Assembly: GCF_004136015.1 (NCBI RefSeq)
Contig: NZ_CP024866.1
Location: 281,391-326,226, forward strand
Source of the DNA: Pseudomonas sp. ACM7
Lineage (GTDB): Bacteria; Pseudomonadota; Gammaproteobacteria; Pseudomonadales; Pseudomonadaceae
Direction of reading: 5' to 3'
Length of the DNA: 44,836 nt
Positions 20,714 through 29,252 of this stretch are shown here, one piece after another; position 1 is the stretch's first letter, and each line of letters opens with the position of its first letter. A model generated the notes under the pieces. It ran no database searches. It worked only from the letters and a program-made list of their open reading frames with translations, and had not been told where the DNA came from. A program made the translations under genes and the position numbers.

Positions 20714-21247
20714 TCAGATGCGGATTTCGCTGGTCGGGATAACGTCGATCCGCGCCACGGGCCCCGTCAAGTGCGCCAGGTCTGCGTTGTGCTCGGTGAT
20801 GATGTCTTCGGCGGCGAGGTTGCCGTTGTCGACGGTGGAATGCGCATCGGCGGCGAGCACTACGTCATAGCCCAGGTTCAGGGCCTGGCGGACAGTGGCG
20901 TTGACGCAATAGTCGGTTTGCAGCCCGCAGATGATCAGTCGATCAGTTCCCTGGTCTTGCAGCAATGATTGCAAGTGGGTCTGGTAGAACGAGTCTCGAT
21001 TGGTTTTTCGCACGCGAAGGTCTTGCGGCGAAGTCTTCAGGCTTTCGGCCAGTTGCCAGCCTTCGGAACCGTGTTGCAGCAGGTCGCCCTTTTCTTCGTG
21101 CTGGATGAGGATGACCGGGATGCCTGCTTCGCGAGCCTTGGCACTGAGGTCGTTGATGTTCTCGATAACACGCTTGATCTCAAAACATGCGTACTCGCCA
21201 GTGCACAGGGTGCGCTGGACGTCGATGATCAGCAGTGCGGTAGCCAT
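20714..21247 (-). CDS. Isochorismatase-family cysteine hydrolase
   Basis: This 177-residue cytosolic hydrolase belongs to the isochorismatase/nicotinamidase fold. The catalytic triad is visible as Asp9 (ALLIIDVQ), Lys81 (RKTNRDSF) and Cys114 (GLQTDYCVNATVR). The cis-peptide segment precedes the Cys. The substrate cannot be inferred, and many single-domain members of this kind are uncharacterised amidases. The frame is open upstream to 21505, but that extension runs through a repeat. ATG at 21247 has AAGGA upstream and gives the normal family length. It is followed by no co-directional neighbour. Confidence 0.85.
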   Translation of the reverse strand: MATALLIIDVQRTLCTGEYACFEIKRVIENINDLSAKAREAGIPVILIQHEEKGDLLQHGSEGWQLAESLKTSPQDLRVRKTNRDSFYQTHLQSLLQDQGTDRLIICGLQTDYCVNATVRQALNLGYDVVLAADAHSTVDNGNLAAEDIITEHNADLAHLTGPVARIDVIPTSEIRI

Positions 21248-21312
21248 GAGTTCCCGTCCTTGATGGGTCGGTGAATCGGCAACGGATTTAGAATCCGCTC
21301 CCCTTTTAACGT

Positions 21313-21456
21313 GTAGCAGCTGCCGAGCCTGCGAGGCTGCGTTCGACTGCGAAGCGGTCGTAATCCAGCGAATGTGCTCTACCTGAATGAACACGGTCAA
21401 CCGATTTACGACTGCTACGCAGTCGAACGCAGCCTCGCAGGCTCGACAGCTGCTAC
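21313..21456. repeat. REPIN-like inverted pair between the hydrolase and ggt
   Basis: A 51-base arm at 21313-21363 (starting GTAGCAGCTGCCGAGCCTGC) and its inverted copy at 21406-21456 differ at only a few positions. They are separated by about 42 bases. Paired inverted REP sequences of this kind are abundant between genes in Pseudomonas. Confidence 0.75.
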
Positions 21457-21501
21457 GGGATCGGGGGCCACCCTCAAGGATCGGGATGGCCTCGATCTGC
21501 C

Positions 21502-23229
21502 TCAATAACCGAGCGACAACCCGGTATTACGACGTGGATCGTTCGCCCCATAGAAGCGGTTTTTGCCCACTGGTTTGCCTTCCAGCGAAGGCGCGCCAAC
21601 CAGTATCGCCGCCACATGATTGGCGTCCTGCGGCCCGGCAAACTTGTGCCCCCAACTTTCGAGCATCTTCACCGTATCAGGGCTGGTGGTGAAGGTCTCC
21701 AGGTTGGTCTCTTCCGGCAACCACTGCTGGTGGAAACGCGGTGCATCGACCGCTTCCTGGATGTTCATGCCGTAGTCGATCACGTTGAGCATGGTCAGCA
21801 AGGTCGCGGTGATGATGCGGCTGCCTCCGGGGGTGCCGACCACCATTACCACTTTGCCGTCCTTGGTGACGATGGTCGGGCTCATGGACGACAGCGGCGC
21901 CTTGCCGGGTGCGATGGCATTGGCCTCCCCTTGCACCAGGCCGTACATGTTTGGCACGCCGATTTTCGAGGTGAAGTCATCCATTTCGTCGTTGAGAATG
22001 ACCCCGGTTTTGCTGGCCATGACGCCGGCGCCGAACCAGTCGTTCAAGGTGTAGGTCACCGAGACCGCGTTGCCCCATTTATCGACGATGGAGTAATGGG
22101 TGGTGTTGCTGCCTTCATGGGGCGCTACGCCGGGTTTGAGCTCGCGGGACACACCGGCCTTTTGCGGATCGATGGCGGTGCGGATTTTGGTGGCGTAATT
22201 TTTATCCAGCAGATGGTCGATTGGGTTCTTCACGAAATCCGGGTCGCCCAGGTAGCTGTTGCGATCCACATAAGCGTGGCGCATCGCTTCGATCTGGTAG
22301 TGCATGCTCTGGGCCGAGTGATAGCCCAGGTCTTTCATCGGATAGCCTTCGAGAATGTTCATGATCTCGCAAATCACCACGCCGCCGGAACTTGGCGGTG
22401 GCGCTGAAACCACGTGATAGCCGCGGTAATCGCATTCGATCGGGGCCAGTTCGCGGGTCTTGTATTTGTCGAGGTCGGCCTGGGTGATGATGCCTTTGTT
22501 GGCCTGGCTGGCGGTGACGATGGCATCGGCCACCCAGCCTTTATAGAAGCCGTCGGCGCCCTTCTCGGAGATTTCCTGCAGGGTCTTGCCGAGGTCTTTT
22601 TGCACCAGTTTCTGACCGACTTGCATCGGCTCGCCGTTGCTCAGGAATATCGAGCCGGAATCCTTGATGTCCTTCTTGAACACGTCGGTGGCATATTCCA
22701 GCAACTCGACATCGCCCTGCTCCAGCACAAAACCGTCTTCGGCGAGCTTGATAGCCGGGGCGATCACTTCCTTGCGCGGTTTGGTGCCGTATTTCTTCAG
22801 CGCCAGTTCCATGCCCGACACGGTACCCGGCACGCCAACGGCCAGATGGCCACGGGTGCTCAGGTCAGGGACGACGTTGCCCTCCTTATCGAGGTACATG
22901 TCGGCGGTGGCGGCCAGCGGTGCTTTTTCACGGAAGTCGAGGAAGGTCTTGCGCCCGTCCGCCAACTGAATGGTCATGAAACCGCCGCCGCCCAGATTAC
23001 CCGCCGCGGGATAAACCACCGCCAGCGCATAACCGACCGCTACCGCGGCATCGACGGCGTTGCCGCCGTTCTTGAGCACATCGACGCCCACGTGACTGGC
23101 CAGATGCTGGGCGGTGACGACCATGCCGTTTTCGGCCGCAACCGGCGCCACGGAGGCCGCGTAAGCACTGAGGCAGCTGAGCGCCAATGAGGTCGCAATC
23201 AGCGATTTGGCAAAAGGTTCGAACTTCAT
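21502..23229 (-). CDS. ggt: Gamma-glutamyltransferase, periplasmic precursor
   Basis: This 575-residue Ntn-hydrolase precursor cleaves gamma-glutamyl bonds of glutathione and transfers the glutamyl group to water or acceptors. A signal peptide ends near LSAYAASVAPVAA. ASHVGVDVLKNGGNAVDAAVAV and AGNLGGGGFM are typical N-terminal motifs. The autocleavage/nucleophile Thr is Thr376 in SNTTHYSIVDKWGNAVSVTY, which splits the chain into a large and a small subunit. PLSSMSPTIV and GTPGGSRI are the oxyanion and glutamate-binding motifs. The length matches E. coli Ggt. It is a single gene, transcribed away from the alkyltransferase gene. Confidence 0.95.
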   Translation of the reverse strand: MKFEPFAKSLIATSLALSCLSAYAASVAPVAAENGMVVTAQHLASHVGVDVLKNGGNAVDAAVAVGYALAVVYPAAGNLGGGGFMTIQLADGRKTFLDFREKAPLAATADMYLDKEGNVVPDLSTRGHLAVGVPGTVSGMELALKKYGTKPRKEVIAPAIKLAEDGFVLEQGDVELLEYATDVFKKDIKDSGSIFLSNGEPMQVGQKLVQKDLGKTLQEISEKGADGFYKGWVADAIVTASQANKGIITQADLDKYKTRELAPIECDYRGYHVVSAPPPSSGGVVICEIMNILEGYPMKDLGYHSAQSMHYQIEAMRHAYVDRNSYLGDPDFVKNPIDHLLDKNYATKIRTAIDPQKAGVSRELKPGVAPHEGSNTTHYSIVDKWGNAVSVTYTLNDWFGAGVMASKTGVILNDEMDDFTSKIGVPNMYGLVQGEANAIAPGKAPLSSMSPTIVTKDGKVVMVVGTPGGSRIITATLLTMLNVIDYGMNIQEAVDAPRFHQQWLPEETNLETFTTSPDTVKMLESWGHKFAGPQDANHVAAILVGAPSLEGKPVGKNRFYGANDPRRNTGLSLGY

Positions 23230-23379
23230 GAGTCGGTCTCTTTTTGTTTTTAGGTTCTGTAAAAAAACAGAGGGAAGGCTTCAAGAGCAGAAGCAAGTAT
23301 GGCTGGGATTGCGTATTGCGCCTCCCCGTCGAGGCAGTATGCTTGGCCTCTGCTCAGCACTTTTACGGAGTCCACCGGC

Positions 23380-23895
23380 ATGAGTTACACCTTCATCACC
23401 CTCGCATCCCCGGTGGGCGAGTTGAAGCTGGTCGCGAACGGCTCACGACTGGCAGCTATCCTCTGGGAAAACGACAAACCCGAGCGGGTGCCGCTTGGGC
23501 CGATGCGCGAGGCGCCGGATCATCCGATCCTGATGCGCACCGCTCAGCAACTGCGGGAATACTTTGCGGGCACGCGCAGTCGTTTCGACCTGGAACTGGA
23601 TTTTGCCGGGACGGAATTTCAGAAGAAGGTCTGGGCGGCGTTGCTGACCATTCCGTTTGGCGAGACTCGCAGCTATAGCGAGATTGCCCAACAGATCGGC
23701 AATCCCAGTGCAGTGAGGGCGGTGGGTGCGGCGAATGGCAAGAACCCGATTTCGATCATTGCGCCGTGCCATCGGGTGATTGGCGCTTCGGGGAAACTCA
23801 CCGGGTTTGCCGGTGGGCTTGAGGCGAAGGAGCGGCTGCTGACACTAGAGAGCTGCGAGTGGTCAGGGGCCAGCAGGATGGATGATTCGTTTTGA
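23380..23895 (+). CDS. ogt: Methylated-DNA--[protein]-cysteine S-methyltransferase
   Basis: This 171-residue suicide DNA-repair protein removes alkyl groups from O6 of guanine. The acceptor cysteine is Cys130 in SIIAPCHRVIGASGKLTGFAGG. The helix-turn-helix segment SYSEIAQQIGNPSAVRAVGAANGKNP carries the arginine finger. There is no N-terminal Ada zinc-binding or AraC domain, so it is of the Ogt type. Start at 23380 is chosen because GGAG precedes it and the family begins near MxYTF. An in-frame extension to 23299 lacks a ribosome-binding site. Confidence 0.92.
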   Translation: MSYTFITLASPVGELKLVANGSRLAAILWENDKPERVPLGPMREAPDHPILMRTAQQLREYFAGTRSRFDLELDFAGTEFQKKVWAALLTIPFGETRSYSEIAQQIGNPSAVRAVGAANGKNPISIIAPCHRVIGASGKLTGFAGGLEAKERLLTLESCEWSGASRMDDSF

Positions 23896-23908
23896 TGTAA
23901 CGGAACAC

Positions 23909-24730
23909 CTATATCGTCGCCCGCAATTCCCGTGGCGACAGGCCATAGTGTGAGCGAAAGCGCACGGCAAAACGTGAGGCCGAGGCGTAACCGCTGGCAC
24001 CGGCAATTTCACCGATGGGGCGAGACGTGGTTTGCAACCATTGCAGCGCCGTTGCCAGCCGAACGCTTTCCAGAATATTCCTGAAACTGTCCCCCTCATT
24101 GGCCAGTTGGCGACGCAACGTCGATTCCCCCAGGTTCAGGTGTTGTGCGACGTCCGCAACCGTCCAGTCTCTCTGCGGGCTGCCCATGACCAGCTGCTGC
24201 ACACGTTCGCACAGTGGATCGTTGCGATCCATCAGCAGAGGTCCGGCCTGGCCGCCAAGGCACAGGCTCAGAAGAACCGCTTCCCCGTAATGTGTGCGTA
24301 ATGCCTGCGGAGCGTCCCCATTGATGGAGGCCAACAATTGATCCCATGCCTGGGTTGTGTGCCTGTCCAGAGGGACGCATAGATCGGTCTTCAGTGCACC
24401 GCGACGACTCATGATCTGCTGGCTATATCGGGTGCTGAAGTGACGCAATGTCGAAACGGGAAAGGTCACCGCATCGGCGATGTAGTGACCGTGAAGGCCG
24501 GGGAAGTTTGAAATGCCAAGCTCGCGCCCGGCCGGCATCAGAATCAGGTGTTGCGGCCCTGCACGCATCTCCCGGTCATCCCATTGCAGCAGTTTTTCCC
24601 CCTGCCTGACTCGACACAAGGTGGTCACGAATACCGGCACCCGTTGCAATGTATGGGGCTGTCGCGCCCGTATGACACACGCATCGATAATGTTTTCCCG
24701 GTGCTGTATGCCGTCACAAGGGCGCATCAT
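23909..24730 (-). CDS. AraC-family transcriptional regulator
   Basis: This 273-residue regulator has an N-terminal ligand/cupin-like domain (LLQWDDREMRAGPQHLILMPAG) and a C-terminal double helix-turn-helix (about 175-270: DWTVADVAQHLNLGESTLRRQL and ASGYASASRFAVRFRSHYGLSPRELR). The ligand and targets are unknown. It starts 2 bases after the stop codon of the YbhB-like gene, so the two are almost certainly co-transcribed. It may therefore regulate the same transcript. ATG at 24730 or the following ATG at 24727 are equally possible starts. Confidence 0.88.
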   Translation of the reverse strand: MMRPCDGIQHRENIIDACVIRARQPHTLQRVPVFVTTLCRVRQGEKLLQWDDREMRAGPQHLILMPAGRELGISNFPGLHGHYIADAVTFPVSTLRHFSTRYSQQIMSRRGALKTDLCVPLDRHTTQAWDQLLASINGDAPQALRTHYGEAVLLSLCLGGQAGPLLMDRNDPLCERVQQLVMGSPQRDWTVADVAQHLNLGESTLRRQLANEGDSFRNILESVRLATALQWLQTTSRPIGEIAGASGYASASRFAVRFRSHYGLSPRELRATI

Positions 24731-24732
24731 TC

Positions 24733-25272
24733 TTAACGTCCGTAAGTTGAAGTGATGGTCGCTTTAGCCAAGGCGTTGGCATTGAGCATATAACCCACCA
24801 AAGCGCCGCTGGCCTGGTTGTCGAGGGGTAGCTTATCGACTTTCAACGCCCATACGGTGAATTGATAGCGATGGGGCTTATTCCCTACAGGCGGGCAAGC
24901 CCCGCCAAATTCCGGCTGGCCATAATCGGTTCGACCTTGTACTGCACCGGCAGGCAAGTTCGAGCCTACCCCTCTTGGCACACTGCGGGTTGAAGCGGGC
25001 AAGTTGACCACCGTCCAATGCCACCAGCCGCTGCCGGTCGGCGCATCAGGATCGTAGACCGTGATCGCGTAACTTTTAGTACCCGCCGGAGCGTTGGCCC
25101 AGGTCAGTTCGGGAGAAGTATTACCCCCTTCGCAACCGAAACCCTGGAACACCTCGCGACTGGTCAGCGGGCGGTTTTCAGCAATATCCTGGCTCGTCAG
25201 CGAGAAGTCGGCAGCGTGTCCCGTGAGGACGCCTCCCATGGACAATGCGGATAGGATTGTTCTGATGTTCAT
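24733..25272 (-). CDS. YbhB/YbcL-family (PEBP-like) secreted protein
   Basis: This 179-residue protein has a signal peptide (MNIRTILSALSMGGVLTGHA). The phosphatidylethanolamine-binding fold is indicated by GGNTSPELTWANAPAGTKSYAI, the DPDAP motif, WWHWTVVNLP and GGACPPVGNKPHRYQFTVWAL. The biochemical role of bacterial members is not established. The signal peptide places it in the periplasm, unlike cytosolic E. coli YbhB. GAGG lies 5 bases before ATG. It heads a two-gene unit with the AraC regulator. Confidence 0.88.
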   Translation of the reverse strand: MNIRTILSALSMGGVLTGHAADFSLTSQDIAENRPLTSREVFQGFGCEGGNTSPELTWANAPAGTKSYAITVYDPDAPTGSGWWHWTVVNLPASTRSVPRGVGSNLPAGAVQGRTDYGQPEFGGACPPVGNKPHRYQFTVWALKVDKLPLDNQASGALVGYMLNANALAKATITSTYGR

Positions 25273-25396
25273 CGTGACCTCATCTGAATCTTGGCGTGAA
25301 GCACGAGTCTAGAGAGCGCACAGGTTGATTACTGTGCCGAAATGCTCGACCAGTGTGCCGAAACGCTCTCTCGATTCAGATGCCCATTCAGCCTGC

Positions 25397-25990
25397 TCAA
25401 ACCGATCCGAAGATGCCCTTCATCGCCGCATACTGCAGCAACATGATGGTCTTCGCATCGCAGATCTCCCCGCGATAAAACGCCTCGAGCGCGTCATCGA
25501 ACTTCCACTCCAGCACTTCCAGCTCCTCGGTCTCCTCCTCCAGTCCGCCGCCATCACTGACCTTGGAAGCGGCATCGTATTCGGCGATGAAGAAATGCAG
25601 TTTTTCAGTCACCGAACCGGGGCTCATGTAGGCCTCGAACACCTTGTGCACATGGTGCACGCGATAACCGGTTTCTTCCTCGGCTTCTTCGCGGATGCGC
25701 TCTTCAGGCGCCGCACCTTCGAGCAGCCCCGCCGCCACTTCGATCAGCAGACCATTGTGGCCATTGACGAACACCGGCAACCTGAATTGCCGGGTCAACA
25801 CCACGGTTTTCTTTTCGCGGTTGAACAGCAGAATCGCCGCGCCGTTGCCACGGTCATAGACCTCGCGGGTCTGGCGTTGCCATTCGCCGTTGTTGCGCAG
25901 GTAATCGAAGGTGATTTTCTTGAGCAGGTACCAGTCGTGGGACAACACCTGAGACTCGATGAGGTTGACCCGCTCGGCTGTGTTCGACAT
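25397..25990 (-). CDS. nudK: Nudix hydrolase, NudK-like (GDP-mannose/ADP-ribose pyrophosphatase family)
   Basis: This 197-residue protein aligns by eye with E. coli NudK: REVYDRGNGAAILLFNREKKTVVLTRQFR, EVAAGLLEG, FEAYMSPGSVTEKLHFFIAEYD and GEICDAKTIMLL. The Nudix box is at 88-109 (GLLEGAAPEERIREEAEEETGY) with the metal-binding EAEEET core. The Glu normally found after Gx5 is Ala here. NudK hydrolyses GDP-mannose and related nucleotide sugars, but the substrate of this protein is inferred only from family resemblance. AGGGA lies 9 bases before ATG. It stands alone with no operon partner. Confidence 0.85.
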   Translation of the reverse strand: MSNTAERVNLIESQVLSHDWYLLKKITFDYLRNNGEWQRQTREVYDRGNGAAILLFNREKKTVVLTRQFRLPVFVNGHNGLLIEVAAGLLEGAAPEERIREEAEEETGYRVHHVHKVFEAYMSPGSVTEKLHFFIAEYDAASKVSDGGGLEEETEELEVLEWKFDDALEAFYRGEICDAKTIMLLQYAAMKGIFGSV

Positions 25991-26051
25991 GACAATGCAT
26001 CCCTTTTTTCGTCAGAAGGCGCACATCTTAGGCGAAAACGAAAGCATGGCG

Positions 26052-26489
26052 CTAAGACAGTTGAGCCTTGTATTCCTTCTCATACTGACCCGCCAGCATC
26101 TCTTTCTGTTTGTCGTCGAGTAGCTTGCCGGCCATCTGGAAGAACTTCTGCTCTTCCTCTTCCAGGTGGTGATTGACCTTCTCGGCGAGCTTCTTCGCGA
26201 CCGCCAGCCAGGCCGGGCTGGACATCTCGGTCTCGTCCAGTTCCTCCATCATTTCGTCCATCTCGTGATGTTCCGAAATGGCATGACGGCTGAGGTCGAC
26301 GCCGTTATCGAACTCCATTAGCGGGATGTAGAAATGCCGCTCTTCAGCGGTTTCGTGGGCCTGAAGTTCGGACTTGAGCTGCTTGTAAGCCTCGACCCGC
26401 TCGGGGGTGTCACCGCTGGTCTGGATCAGCGCATCGGCGTACGTGCGTTGGCGGTCGTGGCTTTCGCGTAAGGCTTCGAAAATATTCAC
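26052..26489 (-). CDS. Hemerythrin HHE-domain protein
   Basis: This 145-residue four-helix protein has candidate di-iron ligands His11, His45/Glu49 (AHETAEERHF), His74/His75 (ISEHHEMDEM) and His107/His108 with Glu112 (NHHLEEEEQ). Such proteins bind O2, NO or iron in the cytoplasm, and no specific role can be assigned. The start is GTG at 26487-26489 with GAGGAC upstream and 6-base spacing. Confidence 0.88.
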   Translation of the reverse strand: MNIFEALRESHDRQRTYADALIQTSGDTPERVEAYKQLKSELQAHETAEERHFYIPLMEFDNGVDLSRHAISEHHEMDEMMEELDETEMSSPAWLAVAKKLAEKVNHHLEEEEQKFFQMAGKLLDDKQKEMLAGQYEKEYKAQLS

Positions 26490-26642
26490 GGAATTGTCCT
26501 CATAGGCCGCGTAACGGAATGACGCTGTTTAGGCTAGACATCCGGGCGCGAGCAAGGGTTCCACTCAAGGGGCTGGAACAACCGCCAGCGCACACGTTAG
26601 GCTTACGGGTGTTGTCCCCTCATAGCCATAAGGATTTAGCTG

Positions 26643-27071
26643 ATGGAACTGCGAATCGAACAGTCGCAAAACCCCACCGAAGACGAGGAGCAGGCGATCG
26701 TCCTGCCGTTGCGTGCCTATAACGCCTCAAAGGCCGGTGTCTCGACGCAGGAGCCCATTGCCTTGCTGATCCGCGACGAACAGGACGAGATTCTCGGCGG
26801 CCTGTATGGTCGGTTTTTTTATCAATGGTTGTACATCGAGTTGCTGTCGGTGCCAGAACAGGCCCGGGGACAGGGCATGGGCTCGAAATTGATGCAGATG
26901 GCCGAAGAGCTGGCGCGGGAGAAGGAATGCATCGGAATCTGGCTCGACACCTTCGACTTCCAGGCGCCAGAGTTCTACAAGAAGCTCGGCTACAGCGAGT
27001 TAGGCCAGATCGCTGACTACCCGCCAGGCCACAAGCGCTTCTTTTTTCAGAAGCGCCTGACAAACGTTTGA
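26643..27071 (+). CDS. GNAT-family N-acetyltransferase
   Basis: This 142-residue acetyltransferase has the acetyl-CoA-binding motif A seen as IELLSVPEQARGQGMGSKLMQMAE (Q/RxxGxG/A). The C-terminal segment is APEFYKKLGYSELGQI. The substrate is unknown. AAGGA lies 8 bases before ATG. It is convergent with the downstream lipoprotein gene, the two separated by an inverted REP pair. Confidence 0.88.
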   Translation: MELRIEQSQNPTEDEEQAIVLPLRAYNASKAGVSTQEPIALLIRDEQDEILGGLYGRFFYQWLYIELLSVPEQARGQGMGSKLMQMAEELAREKECIGIWLDTFDFQAPEFYKKLGYSELGQIADYPPGHKRFFFQKRLTNV

Positions 27072-27086
27072 TCGCTGGTACCGCCA

Positions 27087-27165
27087 AAAGATCGCAGCCT
27101 GCGGCAGCTCCTACAATGGGCCGGCGTACACACCCTGTAGGAGCTGCCGCAGGCTGCGATCTTTT
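27087..27165. repeat. Inverted REP pair between convergent genes
   Basis: A 29-base arm (AAAGATCGCAGCCTGCGGCA and on) is mirrored exactly at 27136-27165 around a 20-base loop. The same family occurs at 32729-32804 and partly near 44235. Sitting between two converging genes and ending in T/A runs on both sides, it probably also works as a bidirectional terminator. Confidence 0.85.
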
Positions 27166-27173
27166 GATCTTGC

Positions 27174-27524
27174 TTACAGGCAGGTCGCCAACGCCGCCAA
27201 TCGGCGCTTGGCGACAAAGTCGTCATGCTGCGCGTAATAACTCAACACCGTACCGGATGCGTCAGTCTTCACGTCCACAAAAGACTCCGCCGAGCGCGTG
27301 TAAACGGTAGTGCCGCCCTTCTCGCCAGGCTGCAAATACGCGCCCGCATCGACACCGAACACCGCCTCGTCCTGCCAGGAAAACTGCACACACTGGGCGA
27401 CGACTTTTTCCGGTTTGTCCGACGTCAGGGTTTTGTACGGGGTTCCAGTGCGGGCGTCGTTCATCACCGAACCCGCGCAACCGGCCAGCAACGTCACGGC
27501 CAGCGCCACCATCAGAATTCGCAT
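27174..27524 (-). CDS. Small lipoprotein of unknown function
   Basis: This is a 116-residue protein with a lipoprotein signal peptide and lipobox LLAGC (MRILMVALAVTLLAGCAGSV). Asp is not at +2, so outer-membrane sorting is expected. The mature part (KPEKVVAQCVQFSWQDEAVF and following) contains no motif I recognise. Two more Cys residues (about 45 and 115) could form a disulfide. It stands alone. Confidence 0.75.
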   Translation of the reverse strand: MRILMVALAVTLLAGCAGSVMNDARTGTPYKTLTSDKPEKVVAQCVQFSWQDEAVFGVDAGAYLQPGEKGGTTVYTRSAESFVDVKTDASGTVLSYYAQHDDFVAKRRLAALATCL

Positions 27525-27685
27525 TGCGTTCGCTCATCAAGAAAAAGCGGACTGTATCACCGCGGCACGGCGTATCGTTCTGCTTTACTTCATTTATACC
27601 GCGACACCGAGTGACGATTCGCGCACCCTGTCGCGCCATTAACACCGCATCGCCCGTTTTTCCGGGCTTATTTTCTGGAAAGGTC

Positions 27686-27934
27686 ATGACACCCAACGCC
27701 GAATATTACAAACCGACCGCTGAATATGCCGACAAGCTGATCAGCCAGATCGGTCAGACACCGTCCTGGATTGCCAAGCGAATTGGCGTCACCGACAAGC
27801 GGATTCGTTACATCCTCGACGGCGAAAGAACCGTCAAAGGTGAAACCACACCGATTCAAATGACCTACCCCGAGCAGTTTGCCCTCGAGTGCCTGGCAGC
27901 AGCGGCCAAGGCCAGCAAGAAGCAGTCTTCGTAG
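27686..27934 (+). CDS. Small helix-turn-helix protein
   Basis: This is an 82-residue protein with QTPSWIAKRIGVTDKRIRYILDG, which has the spacing of a Cro/CI-like helix-turn-helix. The frame is open upstream to 27524, but ATG at 27686 follows GGAAAGG closely and gives a compact protein. It lies 20 bases before the next gene on the same strand, so they are probably co-transcribed. A DNA-binding role is inferred from the motif only. Confidence 0.65.
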   Translation: MTPNAEYYKPTAEYADKLISQIGQTPSWIAKRIGVTDKRIRYILDGERTVKGETTPIQMTYPEQFALECLAAAAKASKKQSS

Positions 27935-27954
27935 TCCAGCCTCAAGGAGCGACC

Positions 27955-28284
27955 ATGGCGGCAACCGAACAGCAACACGAGCAAGCGCTGAAGAAGTTTC
28001 TCGATGAGCGCCCTGAACTGCGCGTCGAACTCGACAACCTCAACCCACTGTTGGCTCAGGCCAAGGGCGAGACCGCGGCGCAGTACCGCGACGAGCGCTT
28101 ACATGAAGCCTTCGAAGCCGAGGCCGAGCGCCTGGGATTGTTTGCCTGGGAGCTGACGCTGCAACTGACTGCGGCGACGTCCGAGGACTATCAGGCACAG
28201 CGCCTGGAAGTGCACAAGGAAGTCGCCGAGATGGCCGGCATGGACTGGCTGGAGTATTGCGAGTTATATGGATTGAGTAAGTGA
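27955..28284 (+). CDS. Conserved hypothetical protein, DUF6388-like
   Basis: This is a 109-residue, largely helical acidic protein (LKKFLDERPELRVELDNLNP; LHEAFEAEAERLGLFAWELT; EVHKEVAEMAGMDWLEYCEL). I recall the same pattern in Pseudomonas proteins labelled DUF6388, of unknown function. AAGGAG lies 5 bases before ATG at 27955. It is probably in an operon with the small HTH gene and perhaps the membrane protein downstream. Confidence 0.72.
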   Translation: MAATEQQHEQALKKFLDERPELRVELDNLNPLLAQAKGETAAQYRDERLHEAFEAEAERLGLFAWELTLQLTAATSEDYQAQRLEVHKEVAEMAGMDWLEYCELYGLSK

Positions 28285-28319
28285 CCATTTCGGTCGCTGC
28301 CTGAGGACGACCTTCGCTG

Positions 28320-29024
28320 ATGTTGCCATCCCTCTCCACTGACCGCGCCAGTCCAGGCCATCTGCATACCCGCAAATGGCGCGGACGCATCGGCATGTCG
28401 CTGGTGGCCAGCCTCTCGGTGCTCGCGGGCATGACCGACGCCATCGGCTTCATGGCCAGCGGCGATTTCGTCTCGTTCATGAGCGGCAACACCACCCGCC
28501 TCGCCGTCGCCATCAGCGACGGCGACCTGGGCCTGACCCTGCGCTTGGTGATCCTCGTCGGCACCTTCATCGTCGGCAACGCCTTGGGTATTGTCGTCAG
28601 TCGCCTGGGCGGTCGCCGGGCGCTGCCCTTGCTGCTGTGCATCGCCACGCTGCTCTGCGGCGCTGCCGCCTGGCCCTACGACGAACAATTGCCAGCGCTG
28701 TTGGCGGCGATCATCGCCATGGGCATGCTCAATGCCGCCGTGGAAGAAGTGAACGGCCTGCCGGTCGGCCTGACTTACGTCACTGGTGCCTTGTCGCGCT
28801 TTGGCCGTGGGCTGGGACGCTGGATGCTTGGCGAACGGCGCAACGGTTGGCGCGTGCAACTGATCCCCTGGACGGGAATGTTTGCCGGCGCGGTACTCGG
28901 CGCCGTGCTGGAACATCATCTGGGGCTCAGGGCGTTGTTTGTCAGCGGTCTGTTGGCCGGCGCGGTCGGGCTGCTGTCGCTGAAAATTCCGCGGCGCTGG
29001 CAGTTGGGTTATATGCCACGTTAG
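28320..29024 (+). CDS. YoaK/DUF1275-family membrane protein
   Basis: This is a 234-residue inner-membrane protein with about six hydrophobic helices. The family signature is SVLAGMTDAIGFMASGDFVSFMSGNTTRLAVAIS near the N-terminus. No transport substrate or activity has been established for the family as far as I know. The start at 28320 has a distant GAGGAC. An alternative start is Met26 (MSLVASLS), which would begin directly at the first helix. Confidence 0.82.
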   Translation: MLPSLSTDRASPGHLHTRKWRGRIGMSLVASLSVLAGMTDAIGFMASGDFVSFMSGNTTRLAVAISDGDLGLTLRLVILVGTFIVGNALGIVVSRLGGRRALPLLLCIATLLCGAAAWPYDEQLPALLAAIIAMGMLNAAVEEVNGLPVGLTYVTGALSRFGRGLGRWMLGERRNGWRVQLIPWTGMFAGAVLGAVLEHHLGLRALFVSGLLAGAVGLLSLKIPRRWQLGYMPR

Positions 29025-29052
29025 ATCCAACATTTACGTTGCCCGGTAGTCC

Positions 29053-29164
29053 GCTTTCGCGAGCAAGCCCGCTCCCACAGGGAATCTGCGGCGGATCGCA
29101 ATTTTATGATCGACACAAATCTAGTGTGGGAGCGGCGGTGAGACGATTCGACTTGCTCGCGAAG
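29053..29164. repeat. Asymmetric REP pair
   Basis: The left arm (CTTTCGCGAGCAAGCCCGCT to 29082) and the right arm (GTGTGGGAGCGG at 29124 to CTTGCTCGCGAAG at 29164) are inverted REP copies. The right copy carries about 16 extra bases (GGTGAGACGATTCGAC) in its middle. It lies between the YoaK gene and the tus operon. Confidence 0.7.
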
Positions 29165-29252
29165 GGGGCGACTCGGTCCCAAGGGAAAACCCATTTAGCC
29201 GCCCCGGCGATAAAGCTTTATCATGGCCGCAGTTTTACTCATCGAGTCCGTC

